NCBI RefSeq assembly: GCF_014646195.1
Contig: NZ_BMMZ01000007.1
Span: forward strand, 62,001 to 126,000
From: Microlunatus endophyticus
Lineage (GTDB): Bacteria > Actinomycetota > Actinomycetes > Propionibacteriales > Propionibacteriaceae
Direction of reading: 5' to 3'
DNA length: 64,000 bases
The notes under the pieces were generated by a model. That model made no database searches and was not told where the DNA came from. It saw only the letters and a program-made list of their open reading frames with translations. The stretch's first letter is position 1. Every line of letters starts with the position of its first letter. The position numbers and the translations under genes were made by a program. Shown piece after piece: positions 8,320 through 14,547 of this stretch.

Positions 8320-9474
8320 ATGCCAGCCGCCGGTCCGGATGATCAAGCCCTTCGACAAGCTCAGGGCTCGGATGCCCTTCGACAAGCTCAGGGATCGTTG
8401 GGGCCGATCCGGTATGGGGTGATCGGGAGCGGGTGGCGTACGCAGGCGTTCGTCCGGATCGCCGAACGACTGCCCGAGCGGTTCACGCTCGAGGGCGTCG
8501 TCACGCGCAGCGAGGCGCGGGTGGACGAGATCGTGGAGAGCTGGCAGGTGCCGGCGTACACGGATCTTGGTCGGTTCCTGGACCGGCACCCGATCGACTT
8601 CATGATCACCTCGACGCCGGTCGCGGTGACGCCTGAGGTGATCAAGGATCTGGTCGGCCGCGGCATTCCGGTGGTCGCGGAGACGCCGCCGGCGCGCGAC
8701 GTCGAGAGCCTTCGCGATCTCTGGGCGGCGGTGGGGGACAGTGGACTGGTCCAGGTCGCGGAGCAGTATCCGTTCCATCCGGGGAATCTCGCCCGGCGCG
8801 CGCTGCTCGACACCGGCGCGGTCGGGGACGTCACCTGGGCGTACATCTCCTCGACGCAGACCTACCACGCGGTCGCGATCCTGCGGCAGATGCTCGGCAT
8901 CGGGTTCGAGGAGGCGGCGATCTCGGCCCGCTCGTTCACCCAGCGGATGGTCGATCCACAGAGCCGCGCCGGCTGGGCCGACCACATCGACCCGGTCGAC
9001 CGGACGATGACGCTGGCGAGCCTGGACTTCGACGGCAGAGTCGCCGTCTACGACTACACCGACAACCAGGTCCGCAATCCCGTTCGCGGCAACCGGCTGA
9101 TCGTCCGCGGCACCCATGGCGAGCTTGCCGACGACCACCTGGTCCGGCTGCCCGCCCCGCGGACCCCGCTGGAATCCGATCTGCGCCGCTGGCAGACCGG
9201 GCAGTATCTCAACTTCGAGGTGCCCGATCTCTACCAGATCGGCGACGGCCAGCGTGTCCTCTATACCAACCCCTACTTCGGCCACACCCTGCCCGACGAG
9301 GACATCGCGGTCGCCGACCTGCTGGAACGCACCGGCCACTGGGTCCGCGACGGCGCCGAGCCGCCCTACCCGCTGGCCCAGGCGTCCCAGGACCAGCTGC
9401 TGGCGCTCGCGATCCGCGAATCCGCCGAGTCGGGCGAGATTGTACGGACCGTGCAGGAGCCTTGGCAGATCTGA
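8320..9474 (+). CDS. Gfo/Idh/MocA family oxidoreductase
   Basis: A 384-residue NAD(P)-dependent dehydrogenase with the Rossmann motif YGVIGSGWRTQAF, a DFMITSTPVAVTPE strand and VVAETPPA, the equivalent of the family's EKP motif. Substrates in this family are usually sugars or inositols; none can be named here. I chose ATG 8320 because GAGGAG sits seven bases upstream; an in-frame ATG at 8281 has no such site. Residues about 10-25 contain a duplicated LRQAQGS peptide encoded by two 19-base REP-like repeats, which probably extend a disordered N-terminus before the Rossmann fold. Confidence 0.85.
   Translation: MPAAGPDDQALRQAQGSDALRQAQGSLGPIRYGVIGSGWRTQAFVRIAERLPERFTLEGVVTRSEARVDEIVESWQVPAYTDLGRFLDRHPIDFMITSTPVAVTPEVIKDLVGRGIPVVAETPPARDVESLRDLWAAVGDSGLVQVAEQYPFHPGNLARRALLDTGAVGDVTWAYISSTQTYHAVAILRQMLGIGFEEAAISARSFTQRMVDPQSRAGWADHIDPVDRTMTLASLDFDGRVAVYDYTDNQVRNPVRGNRLIVRGTHGELADDHLVRLPAPRTPLESDLRRWQTGQYLNFEVPDLYQIGDGQRVLYTNPYFGHTLPDEDIAVADLLERTGHWVRDGAEPPYPLAQASQDQLLALAIRESAESGEIVRTVQEPWQI
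8348..8393. repeat. Two tandem copies of a 19-base REP-like repeat inside a coding region
   Basis: CCCTTCGACAAGCTCAGGG occurs at 8348-8366 and 8375-8393, period 27 bases, so the reading frame is kept and the peptide LRQAQGS appears twice. Near-copies in the other orientation lie at 19706-19724 and 26856-26874 (17 of 19 bases each). The sequence matches a short dispersed repeat common in high-GC bacteria. Confidence 0.85.
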
Positions 9475-9486
9475 ACCAGCCGGCTG

Positions 9487-9508
9487 ATTCTAGGATAAAT
9501 GCTAGAAT
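9487..9508 (+). promoter_or_regulatory. Palindromic operator and -10 element of the toxin-antitoxin pair
   Basis: Perfect 7-base arms ATTCTAG (9487-9493) and CTAGAAT (9502-9508) flank an 8-base spacer. The right arm contains TAGAAT (9503-9508), a good -10 hexamer, followed six bases later by the antitoxin ATG (9515). An autoregulated, leaderless toxin-antitoxin promoter is the simplest reading. Confidence 0.65.
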
Positions 9509-9514
9509 TTGGTC

Positions 9515-9790
9515 ATGCAGACGATCACGCTGACGGACTTCAATCAGAATCCTTCCCGTGCCACGCGTCTCGCCGATGACGACGAGGTCCTCATCCTGCG
9601 CCGTGGCACCGCGGCGTATCGCCTGGTCCGCGTCGAAGGCAACCAAAGCGACCCTGTCGCAGCGCTCGTTCAGACCGGGATCCTGACACCACCGCGAGCG
9701 ACGACCAGGAAGCGCGTCCGCCGCACGGCCACTGCCTCATCCGATCTGGGCGCGACACTCGAGGCCGACCGTGACCGCCTCGGCCACTGA
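9515..9790 (+). CDS. Phd/YefM-type antitoxin
   Basis: A 91-residue protein beginning MQTITLTDFNQNPSRATRLAD, then DEVLILRRGTAAYRLVRVEG. This pattern (strand, helix, then a basic beta hairpin) is that of Phd/YefM antitoxins, which bind DNA with the N-terminal part and the toxin with the C-terminal tail. ATG 9515 is preferred because it follows a -10 element at leaderless spacing; an in-frame TTG lies six bases upstream. It overlaps the PIN toxin gene by 20 bases. Confidence 0.8.
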   Translation: MQTITLTDFNQNPSRATRLADDDEVLILRRGTAAYRLVRVEGNQSDPVAALVQTGILTPPRATTRKRVRRTATASSDLGATLEADRDRLGH

Positions 9791-10217
9791 GGCGCCGACC
9801 TGGTACGTCGACTCCTCGGTGTTGCTGCGGGCGATCGTCGAGCAGTCGCGCGCAGCCAAAGCCTGGTTCGAAAGTGCGTCCGCCGCGCACAACCGGTTCG
9901 TCGCATCTCGACTGATGGAGCTTGAAGTTCGCCGCGTGACCAAGAATGCCGGCGTCGACCAAGACATCGTGTCCGAGTATGTGGACGAGTTCTTCCTGAT
10001 GTCGGTCAACGACGAACTGCTCGCCGAGGCCGTCGCTTTGGACGAGCGACTCGGCAGTGCCGATGCAATCCACGTCGCCTCGGCGCTCCGGCTCGGGGTG
10101 GGAACTCTGACGATGGTGACCCATGACCGTCAGATGGCGAAGGCAGCCAGCAACCTCGGCTTCGCGGTGCTTGATCCGGTCACTGACGACCCGAACCGGG
10201 AACCCGTCGATCACTAA
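9771..10217 (+). CDS. PIN-domain toxin (VapC-like ribonuclease)
   Basis: 148 residues with the PIN signature acids: D in YVDSSVLLRAI near the N-terminus, E in SRLMELEV, D in GSADAIHVASAL and D in MVTHDRQMAKAA. These acids bind the metal in VapC RNases that cleave tRNA or rRNA. The GTG start at 9771 lies inside the antitoxin gene, as expected for a coupled toxin-antitoxin operon. The gene converges on the NAD(P)-binding gene, leaving 36 bases between the stops. Confidence 0.88.
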   Translation: MTASATEAPTWYVDSSVLLRAIVEQSRAAKAWFESASAAHNRFVASRLMELEVRRVTKNAGVDQDIVSEYVDEFFLMSVNDELLAEAVALDERLGSADAIHVASALRLGVGTLTMVTHDRQMAKAASNLGFAVLDPVTDDPNREPVDH

Positions 10218-10253
10218 ACGGGGTCCCGGATCGGGCCGCCAGCCGCCCGAGGC

Positions 10254-10877
10254 TCAGTCCGTGAATTCGTCGACACCGACAGCGAAGTCCCAGTGGCCGA
10301 CTCCGTTGTTCGCGAGGCCCATCGTGACCAGGCCCAAGCCTTCGAGCCAGTGCGCCATCGCCAGACCGCCGGCATCCAGCGGGCGCAGCCCGAGGCTCTT
10401 GACGAACGCCCCCACGCTCGCCTTCGCCTGCGCATCGTCGCCGGCGATGAAGACGGCGGGCCGGCCCTTCTCCAGGACGCCACGGAAGATCGTGTTGAAC
10501 GCCTTCACCACGTGGGCGCCGGCCGGGGCCACCTTTGCGGCCTCCTGCGCGATCGACGTCTCGCCCTCGTAAGCCAGACCGTCGGCCGTGGCGTTGAACG
10601 GGTTGCTGATGTCCACGATGATCTTGCCCGCCAGAGCGTCTCCGTATTCGGCGACGACCGGCACGACACCGTCGGCCAGCAGCGCCGTGATGACGATGTC
10701 GCCGGCCGGGACGGCGCCCCACTGTCCGGTTGTTGTGCCGCTGCCCAGAGCTTCGGCCAGGGCTGCGACCTTGGACTGATCGCGGCCCACGACCTCGACC
10801 GTGTTGCCGCCGGCCACCGCCAGCGTGCCGATGGTGCGGGCCATGTTTCCCGTACCGATGAGGGTAATGCTGCTCAT
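10254..10877 (-). CDS. NAD(P)-binding reductase, F420-dependent NADP oxidoreductase-like
   Basis: A 207-residue protein with a Rossmann motif at the extreme N-terminus (ITLIGTGNMARTIG), then VVGRDQSKV and IIVDISNPFNAT, which is the fold of NADPH-dependent F420 reductases and related small dinucleotide-binding proteins. I cannot tell whether F420 is used. ATG at 10877 lies 35 bases after the SDR stop, so the two genes form an operon under the divergent TetR regulator. Probably a redox partner in the same detoxification or modification step as the SDR. Confidence 0.8.
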   Translation of the reverse strand: MSSITLIGTGNMARTIGTLAVAGGNTVEVVGRDQSKVAALAEALGSGTTTGQWGAVPAGDIVITALLADGVVPVVAEYGDALAGKIIVDISNPFNATADGLAYEGETSIAQEAAKVAPAGAHVVKAFNTIFRGVLEKGRPAVFIAGDDAQAKASVGAFVKSLGLRPLDAGGLAMAHWLEGLGLVTMGLANNGVGHWDFAVGVDEFTD

Positions 10878-10912
10878 GAGGTGTGCTCGCTTTCGTGCTT
10901 CACAAGGGTGGG

Positions 10913-11647
10913 TCAGAGGGCGGTGGTGCCGCCGTCGGCGACGAGTTCCAGACCGTTGACGTAGCTCGAGTCCTCGGATGCCAGGAACAGCGCGACGGTG
11001 GCGATTTCTTCCGGACGGCCCATCGATCCGCGCGGGATGAGGGACTCGAACGCGGCCTTGGTCGCCTCGTCGAAGAGTTCTTCCTGTTTGGCGGTGGCGA
11101 CCTGTCCGGGAGTCAGGACGTTGACCCGGATGTTGCGATCGCGCAGTTCGTTGAGCCACACCCGGGCCCAGGCCTGCTGGACCGCCTTGCTCCCGGCGTA
11201 CAGGCTCCAGCCGGGGAACGCGCTGAGTGAAGCCGTGGACCCGGTCATGAAGATCGAACCGTTGTCGTTGATCAGCGGCAGGGCCTTCTGCACCGTGAAC
11301 AGGGTGCCGCGCACGTTCAGCCCGAAGGCGCGCTCGAACTGATCCTCCGTGATGTCGCCGAGGGCCGCCGCTTCGCCCATCCCGGCGCTGGCCCACAGCA
11401 CGTCGATCGAGCCCTTCTCCCGCTTGACGGTGTCGTACAGACGGTCCAGATCGTCCAGGTCCGACGCGTCGCCCTGGACGGCGGTGACGTTGCGGCCGAT
11501 CAGCTCGACGGCCTCGTCCAGCGCCTCCTGCCGCCGGGCCTGGATGAAGACGTACGCACCCTCATCGACGAACAGTCGGGCGCCGGCCAGTGCCATGCCG
11601 GTGGATCCGCCGGTGATCACCGCGACCTTGCCATCGAGCTTTCCCAC
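10913..11647 (-). CDS. Short-chain dehydrogenase/reductase (SDR)
   Basis: A 244-residue classical SDR: cofactor motif TGGSTGMA (TGxxxGxG-like with the final Gly replaced by Ala), ASAGMGEAA in place of NNAG, catalytic Ser in MTGSTASLSAF and YAGSKAVQQ (YxxxK). The GTG start at 11647 follows GGAGTAATT. It is the first gene after the double palindrome shared with the divergent tetR gene, so it is very likely the repressor's target. The substrate is unknown. Confidence 0.9.
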   Translation of the reverse strand: MGKLDGKVAVITGGSTGMALAGARLFVDEGAYVFIQARRQEALDEAVELIGRNVTAVQGDASDLDDLDRLYDTVKREKGSIDVLWASAGMGEAAALGDITEDQFERAFGLNVRGTLFTVQKALPLINDNGSIFMTGSTASLSAFPGWSLYAGSKAVQQAWARVWLNELRDRNIRVNVLTPGQVATAKQEELFDEATKAAFESLIPRGSMGRPEEIATVALFLASEDSSYVNGLELVADGGTTAL

Positions 11648-11675
11648 AATTACTCCAAGTCAGGTTCGTGCCGAT

Positions 11676-11755
11676 GTTAAGTACACCGATCTGAGTACTT
11701 AACGTAATGGGCGATGTTGCGTGGCGCAAGTTATGTACACCGATCAGTACCGAAC
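11676..11755. promoter_or_regulatory. Two operator-like palindromes between SDR and tetR
   Basis: Operator 1 has perfect 9-base arms GTTAAGTAC (11676-11684) and GTACTTAAC (11695-11703) around a 10-base spacer. Operator 2 is GTTATGTAC (11730-11738) and GTACCGAAC (11747-11755), imperfect. Both contain GTACACCGATC. They cover the start regions of both divergent genes, as expected for TetR autoregulation. Confidence 0.65.
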
Positions 11756-11759
11756 GAGC

Positions 11760-11765
11760 TATGCT
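11760..11765 (+). promoter_or_regulatory. -10 element of leaderless tetR
   Basis: TATGCT followed by seven bases and the ATG at 11773, with no ribosome binding site. Confidence 0.5.
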
Positions 11766-11772
11766 AGGTCGC

Positions 11773-12357
11773 ATGACGGTGGTGGAGAAGGGGCCGCAGG
11801 GCCGGCGTCGCGGCAGGGGCGCACGCGAGCGCATCCTCAGCGCGTCGGAGCAGCTGTTCCGCGATCAGGGCATCAACCGCACCGGCATGGACCAGCTGTG
11901 CGCCGTGGCCCAGGTCTCCAAGCGCACCGCGTACCAGCACTTCGCCACCAAGGACGAGCTCGTCGCCGAATACCTGCGCCAGTTCGACCCAGACGTCATG
12001 CCCGGGGTCTTCGACCGTACGGACCTGACGCCCCGCGAGCGGCTCCTGGCCGCCTTCGAGCTGCCCGAGTCAACGCCGCTGTGCCCCTACATCGCCGCGG
12101 CCGTCGAACTCCACGACCCCGAACACCCGGCATCGCAGTGCGCGCGCGACTACAAGATCGCTTTCGCCGCCCGGCTGACCGAGACCGCCCGCGAAGCCGG
12201 CGCCGAGGATCCCGAACAGCTCGGCGAACAGCTGGCGCTCCTGATCGACGGGGCGTCGGCCCGCAGCCGGGTCCTCAACCGCGAAGCCTTCTCGACCGCC
12301 GCTGCCATCGCCGCCGTGCTGATCGACAACGCCATCCCGCCAGGCGCGACGGCCTGA
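11773..12357 (+). CDS. TetR family transcriptional regulator
   Basis: 194 residues. The N-terminal helix-turn-helix reads RERILSASEQLF, GINRTGMDQLCAVAQVSKRT, AYQHFATKDELVAEYL, the standard TetR pattern. The ligand-binding C-terminal half ends in a helix with LGEQLALLIDGASARSRVL. ATG 11773 is chosen over the in-frame ATG 11761 because it sits at leaderless distance from TATGCT. It is divergent from the SDR operon across two palindromic operators and probably represses it. Confidence 0.88.
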   Translation: MTVVEKGPQGRRRGRGARERILSASEQLFRDQGINRTGMDQLCAVAQVSKRTAYQHFATKDELVAEYLRQFDPDVMPGVFDRTDLTPRERLLAAFELPESTPLCPYIAAAVELHDPEHPASQCARDYKIAFAARLTETAREAGAEDPEQLGEQLALLIDGASARSRVLNREAFSTAAAIAAVLIDNAIPPGATA

Positions 12358-12375
12358 TCCGTCGGGTCCCGTTCT

Positions 12376-12443
12376 CTCCCGCACCGGCTGCTGCATCGCG
12401 CACCGGCCGCACCCGGTGCGGGACGCAGCACCTGGTGCGGGAG
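12376..12443. repeat. Nested inverted repeat, copy 1 of a dispersed hairpin element
   Basis: Outer arms CTCCCGCACC (12376-12385) and GGTGCGGGAG (12434-12443) are perfect complements. Inside is a second perfect hairpin, CGCACCGG and CCGGTGCG. A related structure lies at 28396-28455. It follows the tetR stop, so it could also end transcription, although there is no T-run. Confidence 0.6.
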
Positions 12444-12555
12444 CTCCACGGACTCGGAAGCGGACCAGTTGCCTGAGACCTGCGCTCAGAGGGCTGAACC
12501 CGCCGACGGCTACCGTTCTAGCGACATGATCGGCAGAACCCCTGTGGCCAACTGA

Positions 12556-14037
12556 ATGCAAGCGCCTCGCCCGCACCATCACCCCTCGCGCCCGTCCGGT
12601 GGCCCGCCACGTCTCCGCGTGCCACGCGTGAAGCCCCCGAAAGCAGGTTCGGGCTGGCACCCGCAGGTCCAGCAGCCACCTGCCTGGAGACCACCGCAAC
12701 AACAGCAGGCGCCCCGTCCGCCCGTGTGGCGACCCGCGCCGCCGCGCGCCCAGCCGCCCGCCATGCCCAACCCGCAGCAGCCCAACCCGCAGCAGCCCAG
12801 CCAGCAGCAGTGGCAGCAACAGCAACGACAACAGCTGTGGCAACGCCAGCTGTGGCAACGCCAGCTGTGGCAGCAACGACGCTGGCAGCAGCGCCAGACC
12901 ATGCCGTACGGCTATGGCCCCGGTGGTTATCAGGGCCGGCGCAGATCGTCCTGGCCGATGATCCTGCTGATCTCCGGCCCGCTGGTCCTGGCCGTGATCG
13001 TCGTCCTGGTGATCGTCATCGCGGTCGTCGGAATCGGCGCGTCGGCCGCCTCGCAGGGCGGCTCCTCGCCGCAGATCAGCTATCCGAGCGGCCAGGCCTC
13101 GGCATCCCAGGAACCGGTGCCCGACCCGTCGACCCGGTCGCACCCGACCCACAGCTCGAAACCGGCCCCCAAGCCGACCACCAGGGCCACCACGGCGACC
13201 AAGAAGCCGAGCGCCAAGAAGACCAGCGCCAAGACCAGCAAGCCGAAGCAGCCGACTCGACCGGACCTGCGCAAGCAGCAGGGCTATGAGGAGATCCCGC
13301 TGCCCACCGTCTCCACCTCACCGGCTGAGGCCAAGAAGCTGGTCGCCGACGACAACCTCTACCTGGAGAAGGTCGCCAAGCACGCCTGCAGCGACGGGCC
13401 GCCGATGGATCGCTATCCCTACCCGAGCCTCAGCAATGCGGCCATGCAGTCCTGGCTGCAGAAGATCGCCGACTGCGACCAGGCGATGTGGGCCGGACCG
13501 GTCGCCCGCGCCGGCTTCCAGGCGACCAAGGTCCGGGTGCAGATATTCGACTCCGCCGAGATCGGCACACCCTGCGGCACCCAGAAGCGGGGCCACTTCG
13601 CCGCCTTCTACTGCAGCGCCAATCAGGAGCTCTACGTGGACCCGACCCTTGCCAATCCGAAGGCTGCCCCGGGCTACGACTGGGGGCAGTACTGGCAGAT
13701 CGTCTCCCACGAATACGGGCACTCGATCCAGGCCAGGACCGGGATCCTGACCTCGGCATCGGTCCTGGAGTCCGCGGCCGGCTCGACCGCGTCCGCCGAC
13801 AAGTGGACCCGCCGGATCGAGTTGCAGGCCCAGTGCTTCTCCGGCCTGGCGGTCACCCGGGTCGGGGGCATGAGCACCGCCCGCTACAAGCAGCAGGTGC
13901 AGTTCGAGACCACCCGCCGGCTGACCAGCACCCACGGTTCCGGCGAGCACCAGGCCGCCTGGTTCGCCCAGGGCCACAAGTACGCCGACGTCTACCAGTG
14001 CGACACGTTCAAGGCGCCCGCCTCCGATGTCTCCTGA
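12556..14037 (+). CDS. Membrane-anchored neutral zinc metallopeptidase (YpfJ-like)
   Basis: 493 residues. The first 125 residues are rich in Pro, Gln and Trp with short tandem repeats (QLWQR, PNPQQ). One membrane segment follows (MILLISGPLVLAVIVVLVI), then a Ser/Thr/Lys/Pro linker and an extracytoplasmic zinc peptidase domain. HEYGH at 385-389 is the HExxH motif, and E422 in ELQAQCF is the likely third ligand, as in YpfJ-type proteins. No clear ribosome binding site precedes ATG 12556; instead a ten-codon frame (12526-12555, MIGRTPVAN and stop) ends exactly at the start, suggesting coupling. Substrate unknown, probably an envelope protein. Confidence 0.85.
   Translation: MQAPRPHHHPSRPSGGPPRLRVPRVKPPKAGSGWHPQVQQPPAWRPPQQQQAPRPPVWRPAPPRAQPPAMPNPQQPNPQQPSQQQWQQQQRQQLWQRQLWQRQLWQQRRWQQRQTMPYGYGPGGYQGRRRSSWPMILLISGPLVLAVIVVLVIVIAVVGIGASAASQGGSSPQISYPSGQASASQEPVPDPSTRSHPTHSSKPAPKPTTRATTATKKPSAKKTSAKTSKPKQPTRPDLRKQQGYEEIPLPTVSTSPAEAKKLVADDNLYLEKVAKHACSDGPPMDRYPYPSLSNAAMQSWLQKIADCDQAMWAGPVARAGFQATKVRVQIFDSAEIGTPCGTQKRGHFAAFYCSANQELYVDPTLANPKAAPGYDWGQYWQIVSHEYGHSIQARTGILTSASVLESAAGSTASADKWTRRIELQAQCFSGLAVTRVGGMSTARYKQQVQFETTRRLTSTHGSGEHQAAWFAQGHKYADVYQCDTFKAPASDVS
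12766..12870 (+). repeat. In-frame 15-base tandem repeats coding for PNPQQ and QLWQR
   Basis: CCCAACCCGCAGCAG is present twice in direct succession (12766-12795) and CAACGCCAGCTGTGG twice (12841-12870), plus partial units. Multiples of three keep the frame. They encode the low-complexity cytoplasmic arm of the metallopeptidase. Confidence 0.8.
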
Positions 14038-14114
14038 CCCGCCGTGGACGGCATCTGGCTGTGGAGTCCCTAACAAGCCCATTACAGAGGTTCTTACCGG
14101 CCTTGTCCGGGTCG

Positions 14115-14120
14115 TACCCT
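14115..14120 (+). promoter_or_regulatory. -10 element of the leaderless DUF5318 gene
   Basis: TACCCT followed by seven bases and the ATG at 14128, with no ribosome binding site visible. It would drive the DUF5318 - PBP - glycosyltransferase operon. Confidence 0.5.
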
Positions 14121-14127
14121 ATTCCCC

Positions 14128-14547
14128 ATGTGGTCGCAGCGAGAGGTCATCGATTACGCGCTGCAGCGTCGCTCCACCCTGCGAGCGATGCGGCAGCCGA
14201 TCCGTAATCTGTCGTCCCTCGACGCCTGCGATGCCGACCCGATGCTCATCCGGTCGGCCAAGTATCACGGCGAACCGACCGATGCCCATTGCCCGGTCTG
14301 CGACAGCGCGGCCATGGTCAACCTGCACTACACGTTCGGCGACCAGCTCGGCCAATACTCCGGCCGGATCAAGCGGCTCGCGGAGCTGGAGGAGATGCAG
14401 TCCCTCTACGGCGAGTTCAAGGTCGTGGTCGTCGAGGTCTGCCCCGATTGCGGGTGGAACCACATGATCGCGTCCTATCTGCTGGGGGACGGGGTCAAGC
14501 GCAAGCCCCCGCGCCGGCAGCAGACCGTCGAGGACATCTATGGCTGA
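14128..14547 (+). CDS. DUF5318 zinc-ribbon protein
   Basis: A 139-residue actinobacterial protein of unknown function. Two CxxC pairs, HCPVC near residue 55 and CPDC near residue 105, should bind one zinc. The N-terminus is basic (REVIDYALQRRSTLRAM). In mycobacteria the homologue (Rv0049) precedes the bifunctional penicillin-binding protein gene, and the same order holds here. Its last eight bases overlap the PBP start, indicating translational coupling and suggesting a role with peptidoglycan synthesis or its expression. Confidence 0.85.
   Translation: MWSQREVIDYALQRRSTLRAMRQPIRNLSSLDACDADPMLIRSAKYHGEPTDAHCPVCDSAAMVNLHYTFGDQLGQYSGRIKRLAELEEMQSLYGEFKVVVVEVCPDCGWNHMIASYLLGDGVKRKPPRRQQTVEDIYG

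Noticed and set aside
7600..9339. 579-codon minus-strand frame
   Set aside because: Runs antisense through the GmrSD-like gene, the tRNA and the oxidoreductase; high-GC shadow frame.
12070..13152. 360-codon minus-strand frame
   Set aside because: Antisense to tetR and the metallopeptidase; repetitive composition comes from the repeats on the other strand.
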